Shown in pieces: positions 1 to 7,838 of a DNA stretch of 64,000 nt. Source of the DNA: Brenneria rubrifaciens (GTDB lineage: Bacteria; Pseudomonadota; Gammaproteobacteria; Enterobacterales; Enterobacteriaceae). How positions within the stretch are numbered: position 1 is the first letter of the stretch; each line of letters opens with the position of its first letter. The notes below the pieces were generated by a model, which searched no databases, was not told where the DNA came from, and worked only from the letters and a program-made list of their open reading frames with translations. The stretch covers positions 744,001-808,000 of the forward strand of contig NZ_CP034035.1 of assembly GCF_005484945.1 (NCBI RefSeq). The letters are read 5' to 3'. The position numbers and the translations under genes were made by a program.

Positions 1-102
1 CCGTTCATCGAACTGAACGACCCGCAATCTGACCCCAAATTTTCCGGATACGAAGGGATAAATCAAAACGCATCGGGAAAGATTTTTACGCCAACTTATT
101 GA
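1..102 (+). CDS. C-terminal end of an unidentified gene (partial)
   Basis: Frame 1 is open from the window edge for 33 codons and ends in TGA at 100-102. The predicted tail ends in GKIFTPTY. I do not recognise it. An open stretch this short can arise by chance, so only its position supports it. It lies on the 3' side of the tRNA-Phe gene, where integrated islands usually begin, so it may be the last gene of an island or of the ordinary chromosome. Confidence 0.3.
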   Translation, partial: PFIELNDPQSDPKFSGYEGINQNASGKIFTPTY

Positions 103-148
103 ATTACATACACATAGGGATTTATAAGGAGGCATAAAAAAGGAAAGG

Positions 149-224
149 TGGTGCCCGGACTCGGAATCGAACCAAGGACACGAGGATTTTCAATCCTCTG
201 CTCTACCGACTGAGCTATCCGGGC
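149..224 (-). tRNA. pheV: tRNA-Phe (GAA)
   Basis: Read on the minus strand, this 76-nt segment starts GCCCGGATAGCTCAG and ends in CCA. It forms a complete cloverleaf with the loop CTGAAAA-type anticodon context, and GAA is the anticodon. The T arm carries GTTCGATTC, the acceptor stem is GCCCGGA/TCCGGGC and the discriminator is A. The CCA is encoded in the gene. A T-rich stretch follows the 3' end. The gene name follows its position near speC. tRNA-Phe genes are frequent integrase targets in enterobacteria, and the 3' end here points towards the window edge. Confidence 0.97.
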
Positions 225-234
225 AACGGGGCGC

Positions 235-263
235 ATTAAACCGTATTGGTTGTGTGCCGTCAA
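235..263 (-). promoter_or_regulatory. Promoter of tRNA-Phe
   Basis: On the minus strand a -35 TTGACG (258-263) is separated by 17 bp from a -10 TTTAAT (235-240). A GC-rich discriminator (GCGCCCCG) follows, of the kind typical of stringently controlled stable-RNA promoters. Initiation would fall only a few bases before the mature 5' end at 224. Confidence 0.75.
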
Positions 264-525
264 CGGCTTTCTGTCATAAACCCGCGTGCTTGCTCTATTT
301 TCAGGCAGAAGTGGTGCGCTTGAGCCGTTTTGCCTCTCCTTTCCGCTTATCAGCATGGCTATCATTTGACTCGCGCCGCGGTTTTGCCCTGAGTCACATT
401 TTGCTATAAAAAGGCGGCCTGACGTTTCTTGAATTTGATGAAAAATAATGCCAATATTGCGCGGTTTTTAACTTTACAGCTCACCTGAACTCCCTGTTCA
501 CCTGTGGTTAAAGAGGACTGCTGAT

Positions 526-654
526 ATGTCGGATTCATTGTTCATGGTGCAAAACTACTGCGCCGGATCTTTGATGATGTCATGGCTTTTTTCACGTTTT
601 AGCCTCGTTGTGCGTGCATTTTCCCGTCAATTATCCCTTGCCGCCATGCGGTGA
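526..654 (+). CDS. Candidate 42-residue leader peptide upstream of speC
   Basis: An ATG at 526 is preceded by AGAGGA at 512-517 with an 8-nt gap, which is a strong ribosome binding site. The frame runs 42 codons to TGA at 652-654. The predicted peptide is hydrophobic in the middle (about residues 15-30) and basic towards the end, finishing in LAAMR. It is not SpeFL, the known ornithine-sensing leader of speF, and I know of no described homologue. It lies 231 bp before the speC start on the same strand, so it could be a regulatory upstream ORF or an independent small membrane protein. Only the binding site and the position support it. Confidence 0.4.
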   Translation: MSDSLFMVQNYCAGSLMMSWLFSRFSLVVRAFSRQLSLAAMR

Positions 655-885
655 GGCGTTCGTACGCTCGCTGTTAGGCATGAGTAAAAATAGAGTCTTC
701 CTCTGATTTTACTGATGTCTATCGGATGGTGCTGGCGCCAGTTTCTCCATTCTTAGCCTACAGTCATGATTGTGGGAGTCATAGGCTTGTCGATATTGAT
801 TGATATTGTAATTTGTCGGGATAGTTATCCCTGCGTTGTGCTTCCGGGCACGTTCACTCATCCTTAACCGCTTGGATTTGGTTAA
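655..885 (+). promoter_or_regulatory. Long untranslated leader region of speC
   Basis: There is no convincing ORF between the candidate leader peptide and speC. The region holds a perfect 10-bp palindrome CTGGCGCCAG (732-741) and an inverted repeat AGCCTA/TAGGCT (755-760 and 782-787) enclosing 21 nt. Either could form RNA structure or bind a regulator. I could not assign a definite promoter. The whole speC upstream gap from the tRNA promoter onwards exceeds 600 bp, long for an enterobacterial gene. Confidence 0.35.
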
Positions 886-3042
886 ATGAAACAGTTAAAA
901 ATTGCGGCTAATGGGGCGGTTGCCGGCCGTTTAATCACGACACGCGAAATTGTTGCGCTGAGTCAGACTGACTTTACTGATGTGGCGGTAGTGGTGGTTT
1001 CGGTCGAGGAAGCCCGTAGCGGGATTCTGTCGATACTTCATCATACCGGCTTTGCCATTCCTGCATTTGTTGTCAGGGTTAATGACTCGGATTTACTGTC
1101 TGAAATGTTGCCGACGGGCAGCGAGTGGTTACTGTTGGATGATGCCGGTGAACATGCGGATGTGCTGGAGCGTACTGCGCAAGGCTATCAGGATGCATTG
1201 CTGCCGCCGTTTTTCGATACGCTGATCAAATATGTCGAGATGGAGAATACAACGTTCGCTTGCCCGGGTCATCAGGGCGGCCAGTTTTTCCGCAAGCATC
1301 CCGCAGGGCGGCAGTTTTTTGATTTTTATGGCGAAAATATTTTTCGTTCGGATATCTGCAATGCCGACGTCAAACTGGGCGATTTGCTGATCCATGAAGG
1401 GGCCGCAAAAAAGGCGCAGAAGTTTGCCGCGCGCGTATTTAACGCCGATAAAACCTACTTTGTGCTGAATGGCACTTCGGCGGCCAATAAGGTGGTGACA
1501 AACGCGCTGCTGACCCGCGGCGATCTGGTGTTATTCGATCGCAACAACCACAAATCCAACCATCACGGCGCGCTGATTCAGGCTGGCGCCACGCCTGTCT
1601 ACCTTGAGACGGTACGTAATCCTTTCGGCTTTATCGGCGGGATTGATGCGCGCTGTTTCAATGAGGCGTATTTGCGCAATCTGGTGCGTGAAGTCGCGCC
1701 GGAGCGGGCCGACGAACAACGCCCATTCCGTTTGGCCGTGATTCAGCTCGGCACCTATGACGGCACGGTTTACAATGCGCGTCAGGTGGTGGACAGCATC
1801 GGGCATCTGTGTGATTACATCCTGTTTGATTCCGCGTGGGTGGGGTATGAACAGTTTATTCCCATGATGGAGCAGTGCTCGCCGCTGCTGCTGGATCTGA
1901 ATGAAAACGATCCGGGGATCTTTGTTACTCAGTCGGTGCATAAACAGCAGGCGGGATTTTCCCAGACTTCGCAGGTGCATAAAAAAGATACGCACATCAA
2001 AGGGCAAAAACGTTTTTGCAACCATAAACGCTTCAATAACGCATTTATGTTGCACGCGTCCACCAGCCCGTTCTATCCGCTGTTCGCGGCGCTGGACGTG
2101 AATGCCAAAATGCATGAAGGCCATAGCGGACGCTGTTTGTGGCTGGACTGTGTGAAACAAGGTATTGATGCGCGCAAACAGTTGCTGTTGCGCTGTTCTT
2201 TGATCCAGCCGTTTGTTCCCACCACGGTGGCGGGGCTTCCCTGGCAGGAGCATGATACCGATGTGATTGCTCATGATGTGCGCTTCTTTAACTTCGAGCC
2301 GGGCGCAAAATGGCACTCGTTTGAGGGGTATGCGCAGGATCAGTATGTTATCGATCCGTGCAAATTGCTGTTAACGACGCCGGGTATTGATGCGATCAGC
2401 GGCGAGTATACCGATTTTGGTATTCCTGCCACCATCCTGGCAAATTACCTGCGTGAACACGGCATTATTCCTGAGAAATGCGATCTGAACTCGATCCTGT
2501 TCCTGCTGACGCCTGCGGAAGACCGTCTGAAAATGCAGCGTCTGGTGGACGCGCTGGTTTATTTCGAGGAAATGATTGTCCGTGACGCGCCGCTGAGCGA
2601 AGTATTGCCTAGCCTGTATCAAAAGCATGAACAGCGTTATCGCGGCTATACGTTGCGTCAACTCTGTCAGGAAGCACATGACTTTTATGCCAGCCATAAT
2701 GTGAAAGATCTGCAAAAAGCGATGTTCCGTAAAGATTCTTTCCCGCGGGTGAAGATGTTGCCGCAAGACGCAAACAGTGCGTTTGTCCGTGGAAATATCG
2801 AGCTGGTGCCCATTTCTGAGGCCGAGGGGCGCATCGCGGCGGAAGGGGCGCTGCCTTATCCGCCGGGCGTGTTGTGCGTGGTGCCGGGGGAAATCTGGGG
2901 CGGGGCGGTTCAGCGCTACTTCCTGGCGCTGGAAGCGGGGATTAACCTGCTGCCGGGATTCTCGCCAGAGCTACAGGGCGTTTACAGCGTAGCCGAAGAG
3001 GATGGCGCCAAACGCCTGTACGGTTATGTGATCGAACAGTAA
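886..3042 (+). CDS. speC: Constitutive/biosynthetic ornithine decarboxylase
   Basis: This enzyme converts ornithine to putrescine plus CO2, the direct route into polyamine synthesis, in the cytoplasm. The 718-residue product matches E. coli SpeC (711 residues) from end to end. It has an N-terminal wing domain (about residues 1-105), a PLP-binding core and the prokaryotic type III decarboxylase C-terminal domain. The PLP lysine sits in SVHKQQ at about residue 353. PGHQGG and NNHKSNHHGA mark the cofactor and active-site segments. In E. coli nupG lies between speC and mltC; here it is absent and speC is convergent with mltC. The long leader and small upstream ORF suggest post-transcriptional control, which is inference. 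Confidence 0.97.
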   Translation: MKQLKIAANGAVAGRLITTREIVALSQTDFTDVAVVVVSVEEARSGILSILHHTGFAIPAFVVRVNDSDLLSEMLPTGSEWLLLDDAGEHADVLERTAQGYQDALLPPFFDTLIKYVEMENTTFACPGHQGGQFFRKHPAGRQFFDFYGENIFRSDICNADVKLGDLLIHEGAAKKAQKFAARVFNADKTYFVLNGTSAANKVVTNALLTRGDLVLFDRNNHKSNHHGALIQAGATPVYLETVRNPFGFIGGIDARCFNEAYLRNLVREVAPERADEQRPFRLAVIQLGTYDGTVYNARQVVDSIGHLCDYILFDSAWVGYEQFIPMMEQCSPLLLDLNENDPGIFVTQSVHKQQAGFSQTSQVHKKDTHIKGQKRFCNHKRFNNAFMLHASTSPFYPLFAALDVNAKMHEGHSGRCLWLDCVKQGIDARKQLLLRCSLIQPFVPTTVAGLPWQEHDTDVIAHDVRFFNFEPGAKWHSFEGYAQDQYVIDPCKLLLTTPGIDAISGEYTDFGIPATILANYLREHGIIPEKCDLNSILFLLTPAEDRLKMQRLVDALVYFEEMIVRDAPLSEVLPSLYQKHEQRYRGYTLRQLCQEAHDFYASHNVKDLQKAMFRKDSFPRVKMLPQDANSAFVRGNIELVPISEAEGRIAAEGALPYPPGVLCVVPGEIWGGAVQRYFLALEAGINLLPGFSPELQGVYSVAEEDGAKRLYGYVIEQ

Positions 3043-3052
3043 AAGCATGAAG

Positions 3053-3087
3053 GCCGGGCCGCTGGAAATGCATACCAGAAGCCCGGC
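3053..3087. terminator. Hairpin between convergent speC and mltC
   Basis: GCCGGGC (3053-3059) pairs with GCCCGGC (3081-3087), and inside it CTGG pairs with CCAG. Neither strand carries a U-tract next to it, so it is not a classical intrinsic terminator. It may protect mRNA 3' ends or contribute to bidirectional termination between the two facing genes. Confidence 0.35.
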
Positions 3088-3092
3088 GGAGG

Positions 3093-4166
3093 CTATCGGC
3101 GATAGTTTTTCTGCGCCGTATTCACTTTATACAGATAACGGCGCGACTCGCCTGACGGATGTTGGGTGGTCAGCATATCGTATACTTCGCCCGGCGACAT
3201 GCCGTTGATAATATTTACCGCACGATTTCTATCGCTGGAGAACACCCGCAGTACGCTTCCTGCGCCGCCGTTATAGGCGGTGATAACGGCATAACGACGC
3301 GAGGTGGGATTCGCGATGCCCGCCAGATAGCTGTTCTTCAGAATCGACAGATAGGCGGTGCCCACATCGATATTGTTTTCCGGGTCGAACAGGTAGTTGC
3401 GGCTTGGCTGTCCCCATTTCCCTTTCATTTTAAACACGTCGCGGCCCGCGCTGTGCTGAACCACCTGCATCAAACCGAGGGCGTCGGACCGGCTGACCGC
3501 ATAAGGGTTGAAGCTGGATTCCGTCTGCATGATGGCAAATATCAATGACTCTTCAATACCATAACGTTCGGAAGCTTTACGCACCAGCGGCAGGTATTTA
3601 TGCGCCCGCTTGTCCAGATGGTTGGGAACCAACTGAATAGTGACGGACCAAATAACATGCAGCCCGGTAGTTCGTTTCTGCAAACGGTTCTGGAGCAGAT
3701 AATCCGCGAAGCTGGCGGCGCGGCCTTCCCAGCGGATCGGCTGACCGGTGTTATCCAGCACCTGACCGTACAGCATCGGCTCACGGCTGATCTGAATATC
3801 ATTGGCGTCGGAGTAAAGGTCGGTGTTGGTGGGGTCGTCGCCCATCAGCAGCGTGGTGATAATGGCTTGACGCAGACTTGTGGTAGCGTCTGTCGCCGAA
3901 ATGGTTTCAATGGTGATGGTGCCGGCATCAAAGTTGATATGGCTGCGAGTCTGGTATTGGTCGGTATATTTTACGTAGTCTTTCGGCCCGGCAATCAGCA
4001 CTTCGTTCATGCCCCAGATATTCTCGATATTGTGGGCGAATTGCCCCATCAGAATATCAAAACCGTTGGTATCCTTGATAAATTCTTCGTTGTCAGCGAC
4101 ATCTTTGCTTCCTGAGCAGGAAACCAGTAACGGTGCGATAACCAGCAGAGCTAAAATTTTCTTCAT
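3093..4166 (-). CDS. mltC: Membrane-bound lytic murein transglycosylase C
   Basis: This outer-membrane lipoprotein cleaves the MurNAc-GlcNAc bond of peptidoglycan with 1,6-anhydro product formation. I chose the ATG at 4166 (357 residues) because it gives a clean lipoprotein signal, MKKILALL followed by LLVSC with the lipidated Cys at about 17, and matches E. coli MltC (359). An upstream in-frame ATG at 4223 would add 19 unrelated residues. An N-terminal MltC-specific domain precedes the C-terminal SLT domain. The catalytic Glu is in [10 protein letters not shown] (about residue 216), followed by the SLT motifs ALGLMQV and AYNGG. It follows yggX and mutY in the same orientation. Confidence 0.96.
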   Translation of the reverse strand: MKKILALLVIAPLLVSCSGSKDVADNEEFIKDTNGFDILMGQFAHNIENIWGMNEVLIAGPKDYVKYTDQYQTRSHINFDAGTITIETISATDATTSLRQAIITTLLMGDDPTNTDLYSDANDIQISREPMLYGQVLDNTGQPIRWEGRAASFADYLLQNRLQKRTTGLHVIWSVTIQLVPNHLDKRAHKYLPLVRKASERYGIEESLIFAIMQTESSFNPYAVSRSDALGLMQVVQHSAGRDVFKMKGKWGQPSRNYLFDPENNIDVGTAYLSILKNSYLAGIANPTSRRYAVITAYNGGAGSVLRVFSSDRNRAVNIINGMSPGEVYDMLTTQHPSGESRRYLYKVNTAQKNYRR

Positions 4167-4219
4167 ATAAAAAGCCGTTTCGGAATAAAGACGTAACAGG
4201 ATCCTCTGACCCTGCGGTA

Positions 4220-4492
4220 TCAATGACTCGGCGGCGTATAGCCTTCGATATGCACGTCTTTTCCTTCAAACAGGAATTTGATCATTTCCTGTTCCAGCAA
4301 TTTGCGATCGGCGACGTTCATCATGCTGAGTTTCTTTTCGTTAATCAGCATGGTTTGTTTGGTTTGCCATTGCGCCCAGGCTTCTTTTGAGATCTCGTTA
4401 TAAATGCGTTTGCCTAACTCGCCTGGGTAAAGCTGAAAATCCTGTCCTTCAGCATCACGTTGTAAAAAAGTACAAAAAATCGTTCTGCTCAT
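4220..4492 (-). CDS. yggX: Probable Fe(II)-trafficking protein YggX
   Basis: A 90-residue protein of the YggX family, linked in enterobacteria to iron trafficking and protection of iron-sulfur enzymes from oxidation. It begins [10 protein letters not shown], with the conserved single Cys at position 7, and keeps the family signature KEAWAQWQ. Its ATG overlaps the mutY stop by four bases (ATGA), so the two are translationally coupled. The pairing makes sense because MutY carries a [4Fe-4S] cluster. Length equals that of the E. coli protein within one residue. Confidence 0.96.
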   Translation of the reverse strand: MSRTIFCTFLQRDAEGQDFQLYPGELGKRIYNEISKEAWAQWQTKQTMLINEKKLSMMNVADRKLLEQEMIKFLFEGKDVHIEGYTPPSH

Positions 4493-5595
4493 GCTTGTTC
4501 CTCATTAATCGCGCGGGAGTATCTTTGTGCTGATTGCGGCCGGGCTAGTTCCCGCAGCAGGCGTTCAACCGGGGTCGCCAATCCGACAGAAGGCGGCTGC
4601 GCTAAGTTATACCAGAGACCCGCGATTTCATCCATGCAGGCTCCTTTTTGTGAGATATCCATTGCTGAAACATCCAGCCAGAGCGGGACGACATCCAGGT
4701 GGAAATGGCTGAATGTATGGCGGAATGCCACGAGCTGCCGCAATCCATCAGCGTTCAGACCGCGCTGTTGCAACCAGAGTTCCAATTCACGGCGTTCGCT
4801 GAACTGCGGAAAGCAGAATAGTCCGCCCCACAAACCGACGGCAGGGCGCTGTTGCAGCCATACCTTCGACCCCTGTTGCAGCAGCAGGAACCAGCCGGTT
4901 TTTTCCGGCAGCGTTTGTTTGGGCTTTTTGCCGGGATACTGCGCCCAGCTATGATTGTTATAGGCAATGCAGCCGGTATTCAGCGGACACAGTTCGCATT
5001 TAGGTCGGCTACGGGTACACACCATCGCGCCGAGATCCATCATGGCCTGATTGAACTGGCTGACGCTCTCGGCTGGCGTGACCTCTTCGCTTAACGCCCA
5101 CAGCCGTTTTTCGACCTCTTTTTTACCCGGCCAGCCGTCAATGGCGTAGCAGCGTGCCAACACGCGTTTTACGTTACCGTCCAGAATCGGGTAGCGCTGT
5201 CCCAGCGACAGGGACAGGATTGCGCCAGCGGTAGAACGGCCTACGCCGGGTAAATCGGCCACTTCATCGAATGTGGCGGGGAACATGCCGCCATGTCGGG
5301 TAGCCACAATCTGTGCGGCTTTATGCAGATTACGGGCGCGTGCGTAATAGCCCAGCCCGGTCCACAGGTGCAGCACTTCGTCCAGCGACGCCTGCGCCAA
5401 TGCGCTCACATCCGGGAAGCGGGCCATGAAACGTTGAAAATAGGGAATGACCGTTGCGACCTGCGTCTGTTGCAGCATCACTTCGGACAGCCATACTTGA
5501 TACGGCGTTTTCTCAAGCTGCCAGGGCAGGGTTTTGCGGCCATAACGCTGATACCAGTTCAGCACCTGGTGCGCGAACTGTTGCGCTTGCATCAT
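4489..5595 (-). CDS. mutY: A/G-specific adenine DNA glycosylase
   Basis: MutY removes adenine mispaired with 8-oxoguanine or guanine in the base-excision GO repair system. The 368-residue product shows the helix-hairpin-helix [10 protein letters not shown] (from about 115), catalytic Glu38 (LSEVM) and Asp139 (ILDGN). The [4Fe-4S] cluster motif C-X6-C-X2-C-X5-C falls at about Cys193, 200, 203 and 209. A C-terminal MutT-like domain for 8-oxoG recognition follows. The start has two adjacent ATG codons (5595 and 5592). The second corresponds to the E. coli start, and neither has a strong ribosome binding site. It heads the mutY-yggX-mltC group and is divergent from trmB. Confidence 0.97.
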   Translation of the reverse strand: MMQAQQFAHQVLNWYQRYGRKTLPWQLEKTPYQVWLSEVMLQQTQVATVIPYFQRFMARFPDVSALAQASLDEVLHLWTGLGYYARARNLHKAAQIVATRHGGMFPATFDEVADLPGVGRSTAGAILSLSLGQRYPILDGNVKRVLARCYAIDGWPGKKEVEKRLWALSEEVTPAESVSQFNQAMMDLGAMVCTRSRPKCELCPLNTGCIAYNNHSWAQYPGKKPKQTLPEKTGWFLLLQQGSKVWLQQRPAVGLWGGLFCFPQFSERRELELWLQQRGLNADGLRQLVAFRHTFSHFHLDVVPLWLDVSAMDISQKGACMDEIAGLWYNLAQPPSVGLATPVERLLRELARPQSAQRYSRAINEEQA

Positions 5596-5688
5596 AAAAG
5601 GGATCGCTATCCGACAGGTAAAAAGTCTGACAGCGATTCCAGCACAGAGTGAATGTGCTGTAAACCGGAACTTTCCGAGGCGGCGGGC

Positions 5689-5716
5689 TTGCTAAACCAC
5701 GGTATCCTTGCATAAT
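5689..5716 (+). promoter_or_regulatory. Candidate trmB promoter
   Basis: A -35-like TTGCTA (5689-5694) and a -10-like CATAAT (5711-5716) are 16 bp apart, about 44 bp before the trmB start. The match is moderate, and no transcript evidence can be seen. Confidence 0.4.
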
Positions 5717-5759
5717 GCGCGTTTCCTCAATGCAATCGGACAAACAGTAAGCACGCTTT

Positions 5760-6479
5760 ATGATTAACAACGTTATCTCACCGGAATTTGATGAAAACGG
5801 ACGCCCGCTGCGTCGCATACGCAGTTTTGTCCGTCGTCAGGGACGTTTGACCAACGGACAACAACAGGCGCTGGATAACTATTGGCCGGTGATGGGCGTC
5901 GAGTATCAGACGCAGCCGCTGGCATTCAGCTCGCTGTTTGGCCGTGAAGCGCCGGTGGTGCTGGAAATTGGTTTTGGCATGGGGGCGTCGTTGGTGACGA
6001 TGGCCGCACAACATCCAGAACAGGATTTCCTGGGTATCGAAGTGCATCTGCCCGGCGTGGGCGCTTGTCTCTCTTCGGCGCAGGAGGCTGATGTCGGTAA
6101 CCTGCGCATCATGTGCCATGACGCGGTGGAAGTGTTGGAAAACATGATCCCCGATGGTTCGCTATCAATGGTACAGCTTTTCTTCCCCGATCCGTGGCAT
6201 AAAGCCCGGCATAACAAACGCCGTATTGTACAGGCGCCGTTTGTTGCATTGGTACAGCGCAAGTTGAAGATCGGCGGCGTTTTCCATATGGCGACAGACT
6301 GGGAACCTTATGCGCAACATATGCTCGAAGTGATGAGCGCGGTCACAGGTTATCGCAATCTTTCTGACAATAATGACTATGTTGAGCGGCCGGAATCACG
6401 TCCGCTGACGAAGTTTGAAGCGCGCGGCCAGCGTTTGGGGCATGGCGTATGGGATCTGATGTTCGAGAGGATGAATTGA
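5760..6479 (+). CDS. trmB: tRNA (guanine-N7)-methyltransferase
   Basis: TrmB uses S-adenosylmethionine to form m7G46 in the variable loop of tRNAs. The 239-residue product equals the E. coli length. It has the Rossmann SAM-binding motif VLEIGFGMG, the family signature [15 protein letters not shown] and C-terminal [13 protein letters not shown]. The start is the ATG at 5760 ([10 protein letters not shown]). It is divergent from mutY and is followed directly by yggL, one base after its stop. Confidence 0.97.
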   Translation: MINNVISPEFDENGRPLRRIRSFVRRQGRLTNGQQQALDNYWPVMGVEYQTQPLAFSSLFGREAPVVLEIGFGMGASLVTMAAQHPEQDFLGIEVHLPGVGACLSSAQEADVGNLRIMCHDAVEVLENMIPDGSLSMVQLFFPDPWHKARHNKRRIVQAPFVALVQRKLKIGGVFHMATDWEPYAQHMLEVMSAVTGYRNLSDNNDYVERPESRPLTKFEARGQRLGHGVWDLMFERMN

Positions 6480-6480
6480 A

Positions 6481-6825
6481 ATGGCACAAGCCCGTAGCCG
6501 TCGTTTACGTAAAAAGCTACACATTGATGAATTTCAGGAATTAGGCTTTTCGGTTAGCTGGCGTTTCCCGGAAGGCACCAGCGTCGAAGAGATCGATCGC
6601 ACGGTGGACAAGTTTGTCGATGACGTGATCGAACCAAACGGTCTGGCGTTTGAAGGCAGCGGCTATCTGCAATGGGAAGGATTGATCTGCTTGCAGAAAA
6701 TCGGTCATTGCACCGACGAACACCGTCAATTGGTCAACCGCTGGCTGGAAGAACAGAAACTGACCGATGTTAAAGTCAGTGATGTGTTCGATATCTGGTG
6801 GGATTTGCCCGAAAACCTGCTTTAA
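6481..6825 (+). CDS. yggL: YggL family 50S ribosome-binding protein
   Basis: This small basic protein belongs to the DUF469/YggL family; the E. coli member has been found on the 50S ribosomal subunit. The 114-residue product starts MAQARSRRLRKKLHIDEFQELGFSV-type and carries the conserved FEGSGYLQWEGL segment. It is slightly longer at the C terminus than the E. coli 108-residue form. One base separates it from trmB, so the two are co-transcribed. Beyond ribosome association its function is not established. Confidence 0.93.
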   Translation: MAQARSRRLRKKLHIDEFQELGFSVSWRFPEGTSVEEIDRTVDKFVDDVIEPNGLAFEGSGYLQWEGLICLQKIGHCTDEHRQLVNRWLEEQKLTDVKVSDVFDIWWDLPENLL

Positions 6826-6932
6826 ATCCCGGTACGGCAGAGTAACACCGGCGTTATTTTGCCCTTGCCGCCTGGCTAACGGGCGGACTCCCCATTCCCC
6901 CGCTGCCGTCGTTGTTTTCTTCAGGAGAAAAT

Positions 6933-7646
6933 ATGTTGCGTAAAATGACTCTCGGTTTACTGATGTTACTGTCCTGGCAGACTCAGGCGGCGTATCAGTG
7001 TAGCGTTGACCCGCAGGACGATATCATCATCAGCCCTCAGCATGTGCAGGTGGTGGGCGCCAGCGGGAATTTACAGATTTCACCGCAGGGAGACATCGTA
7101 CGTAACGGAACGCCGTTGACGTTGAATGCCGCGCAGCGGCAGCAGTCGAAAACCTATCAGGCCGATCTGCGCCAGCAAATCCCCTGGATCGATCAGGGCG
7201 CCCGGCAGCACCTGGAAAAAGCGCGCGTGGCGCTGGATAAAGTTATCGTGCGGGAACTGGGTAGCGACAGCAATGTGCGTAACCGGCTGACGACGCTGGA
7301 TGAACAGCTCAAGCAGCAGATGAATCGCATCATTGAACACCGCAGCGATGGATTGACTTTCCACCATCAGGCGATAAAACAGGTTGAGCAGGACGGTAAG
7401 CAACTGGTTCAGCAGAGTATGGGCGGCGTCTTGCAGGACAGTCTCAACGAGATGGGCGTGAAGCAGATGTCCAGCGGCGGTAGTCCGTTGCAGGCGATGA
7501 TGGGAAATCTCGGCGGCTTACAGAAAGCGATTCAGGCCGAATGGAATAATCAGGAAATCGAGTTCCAACGCTTTGGCCGTGAGGTGTGCCAACGTGTGAC
7601 TACACTGGAAGATAAGCGTAATAATTTATTGCAGTCGTTGAAATAA
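6933..7646 (+). CDS. yggN: DUF2884 family periplasmic protein YggN
   Basis: A 237-residue exported protein of unknown function. The ATG at 6933 is chosen because AGGAG sits just upstream (CAGGAGAAAAT) and because it gives a proper signal peptide, MLRKMTLGLLMLLSWQTQA, with predicted cleavage before AYQCS. The body matches E. coli YggN, including NAAQRQQSK, HRSDGLTFH and GGVLQDSLNEMG. A strong intrinsic terminator follows. It closes the trmB-yggL-yggN group after a 107-bp gap and may have its own promoter. Confidence 0.93.
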   Translation: MLRKMTLGLLMLLSWQTQAAYQCSVDPQDDIIISPQHVQVVGASGNLQISPQGDIVRNGTPLTLNAAQRQQSKTYQADLRQQIPWIDQGARQHLEKARVALDKVIVRELGSDSNVRNRLTTLDEQLKQQMNRIIEHRSDGLTFHHQAIKQVEQDGKQLVQQSMGGVLQDSLNEMGVKQMSSGGSPLQAMMGNLGGLQKAIQAEWNNQEIEFQRFGREVCQRVTTLEDKRNNLLQSLK

Positions 7647-7674
7647 AAAATCCTAACTTGTTCAGTAATAAGCT

Positions 7675-7703
7675 AAAAGCGACGCTATCCGGCGTCGCTT
7701 TTC
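7675..7703 (+). terminator. Intrinsic terminator after yggN
   Basis: AAAGCGACGC (7676-7685) pairs with GCGTCGCTTT (7692-7701) over a 6-nt loop and runs into TTTTCT. It separates the yggN unit from the autotransporter gene. Confidence 0.85.
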
Positions 7704-7838
7704 TACTTTATGTTGTCGTATTTTTTTACAATTTCTGCGCTTTTGTGATGTTTTGTTTTCGTTATGGCAATAACATAGCCCAAGTGGTTTGAATTAATGG
7801 TTTTGCCAGTGACGTTAAAAACAACTATGGAGAGTAAT

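Noticed and set aside
1531..2316. 261-codon open frame on the minus strand inside speC
   Set aside because: It is fully antisense to a well-conserved speC, its product is rich in His, Arg and Gln with no family, and it arises from codon bias on the coding strand.
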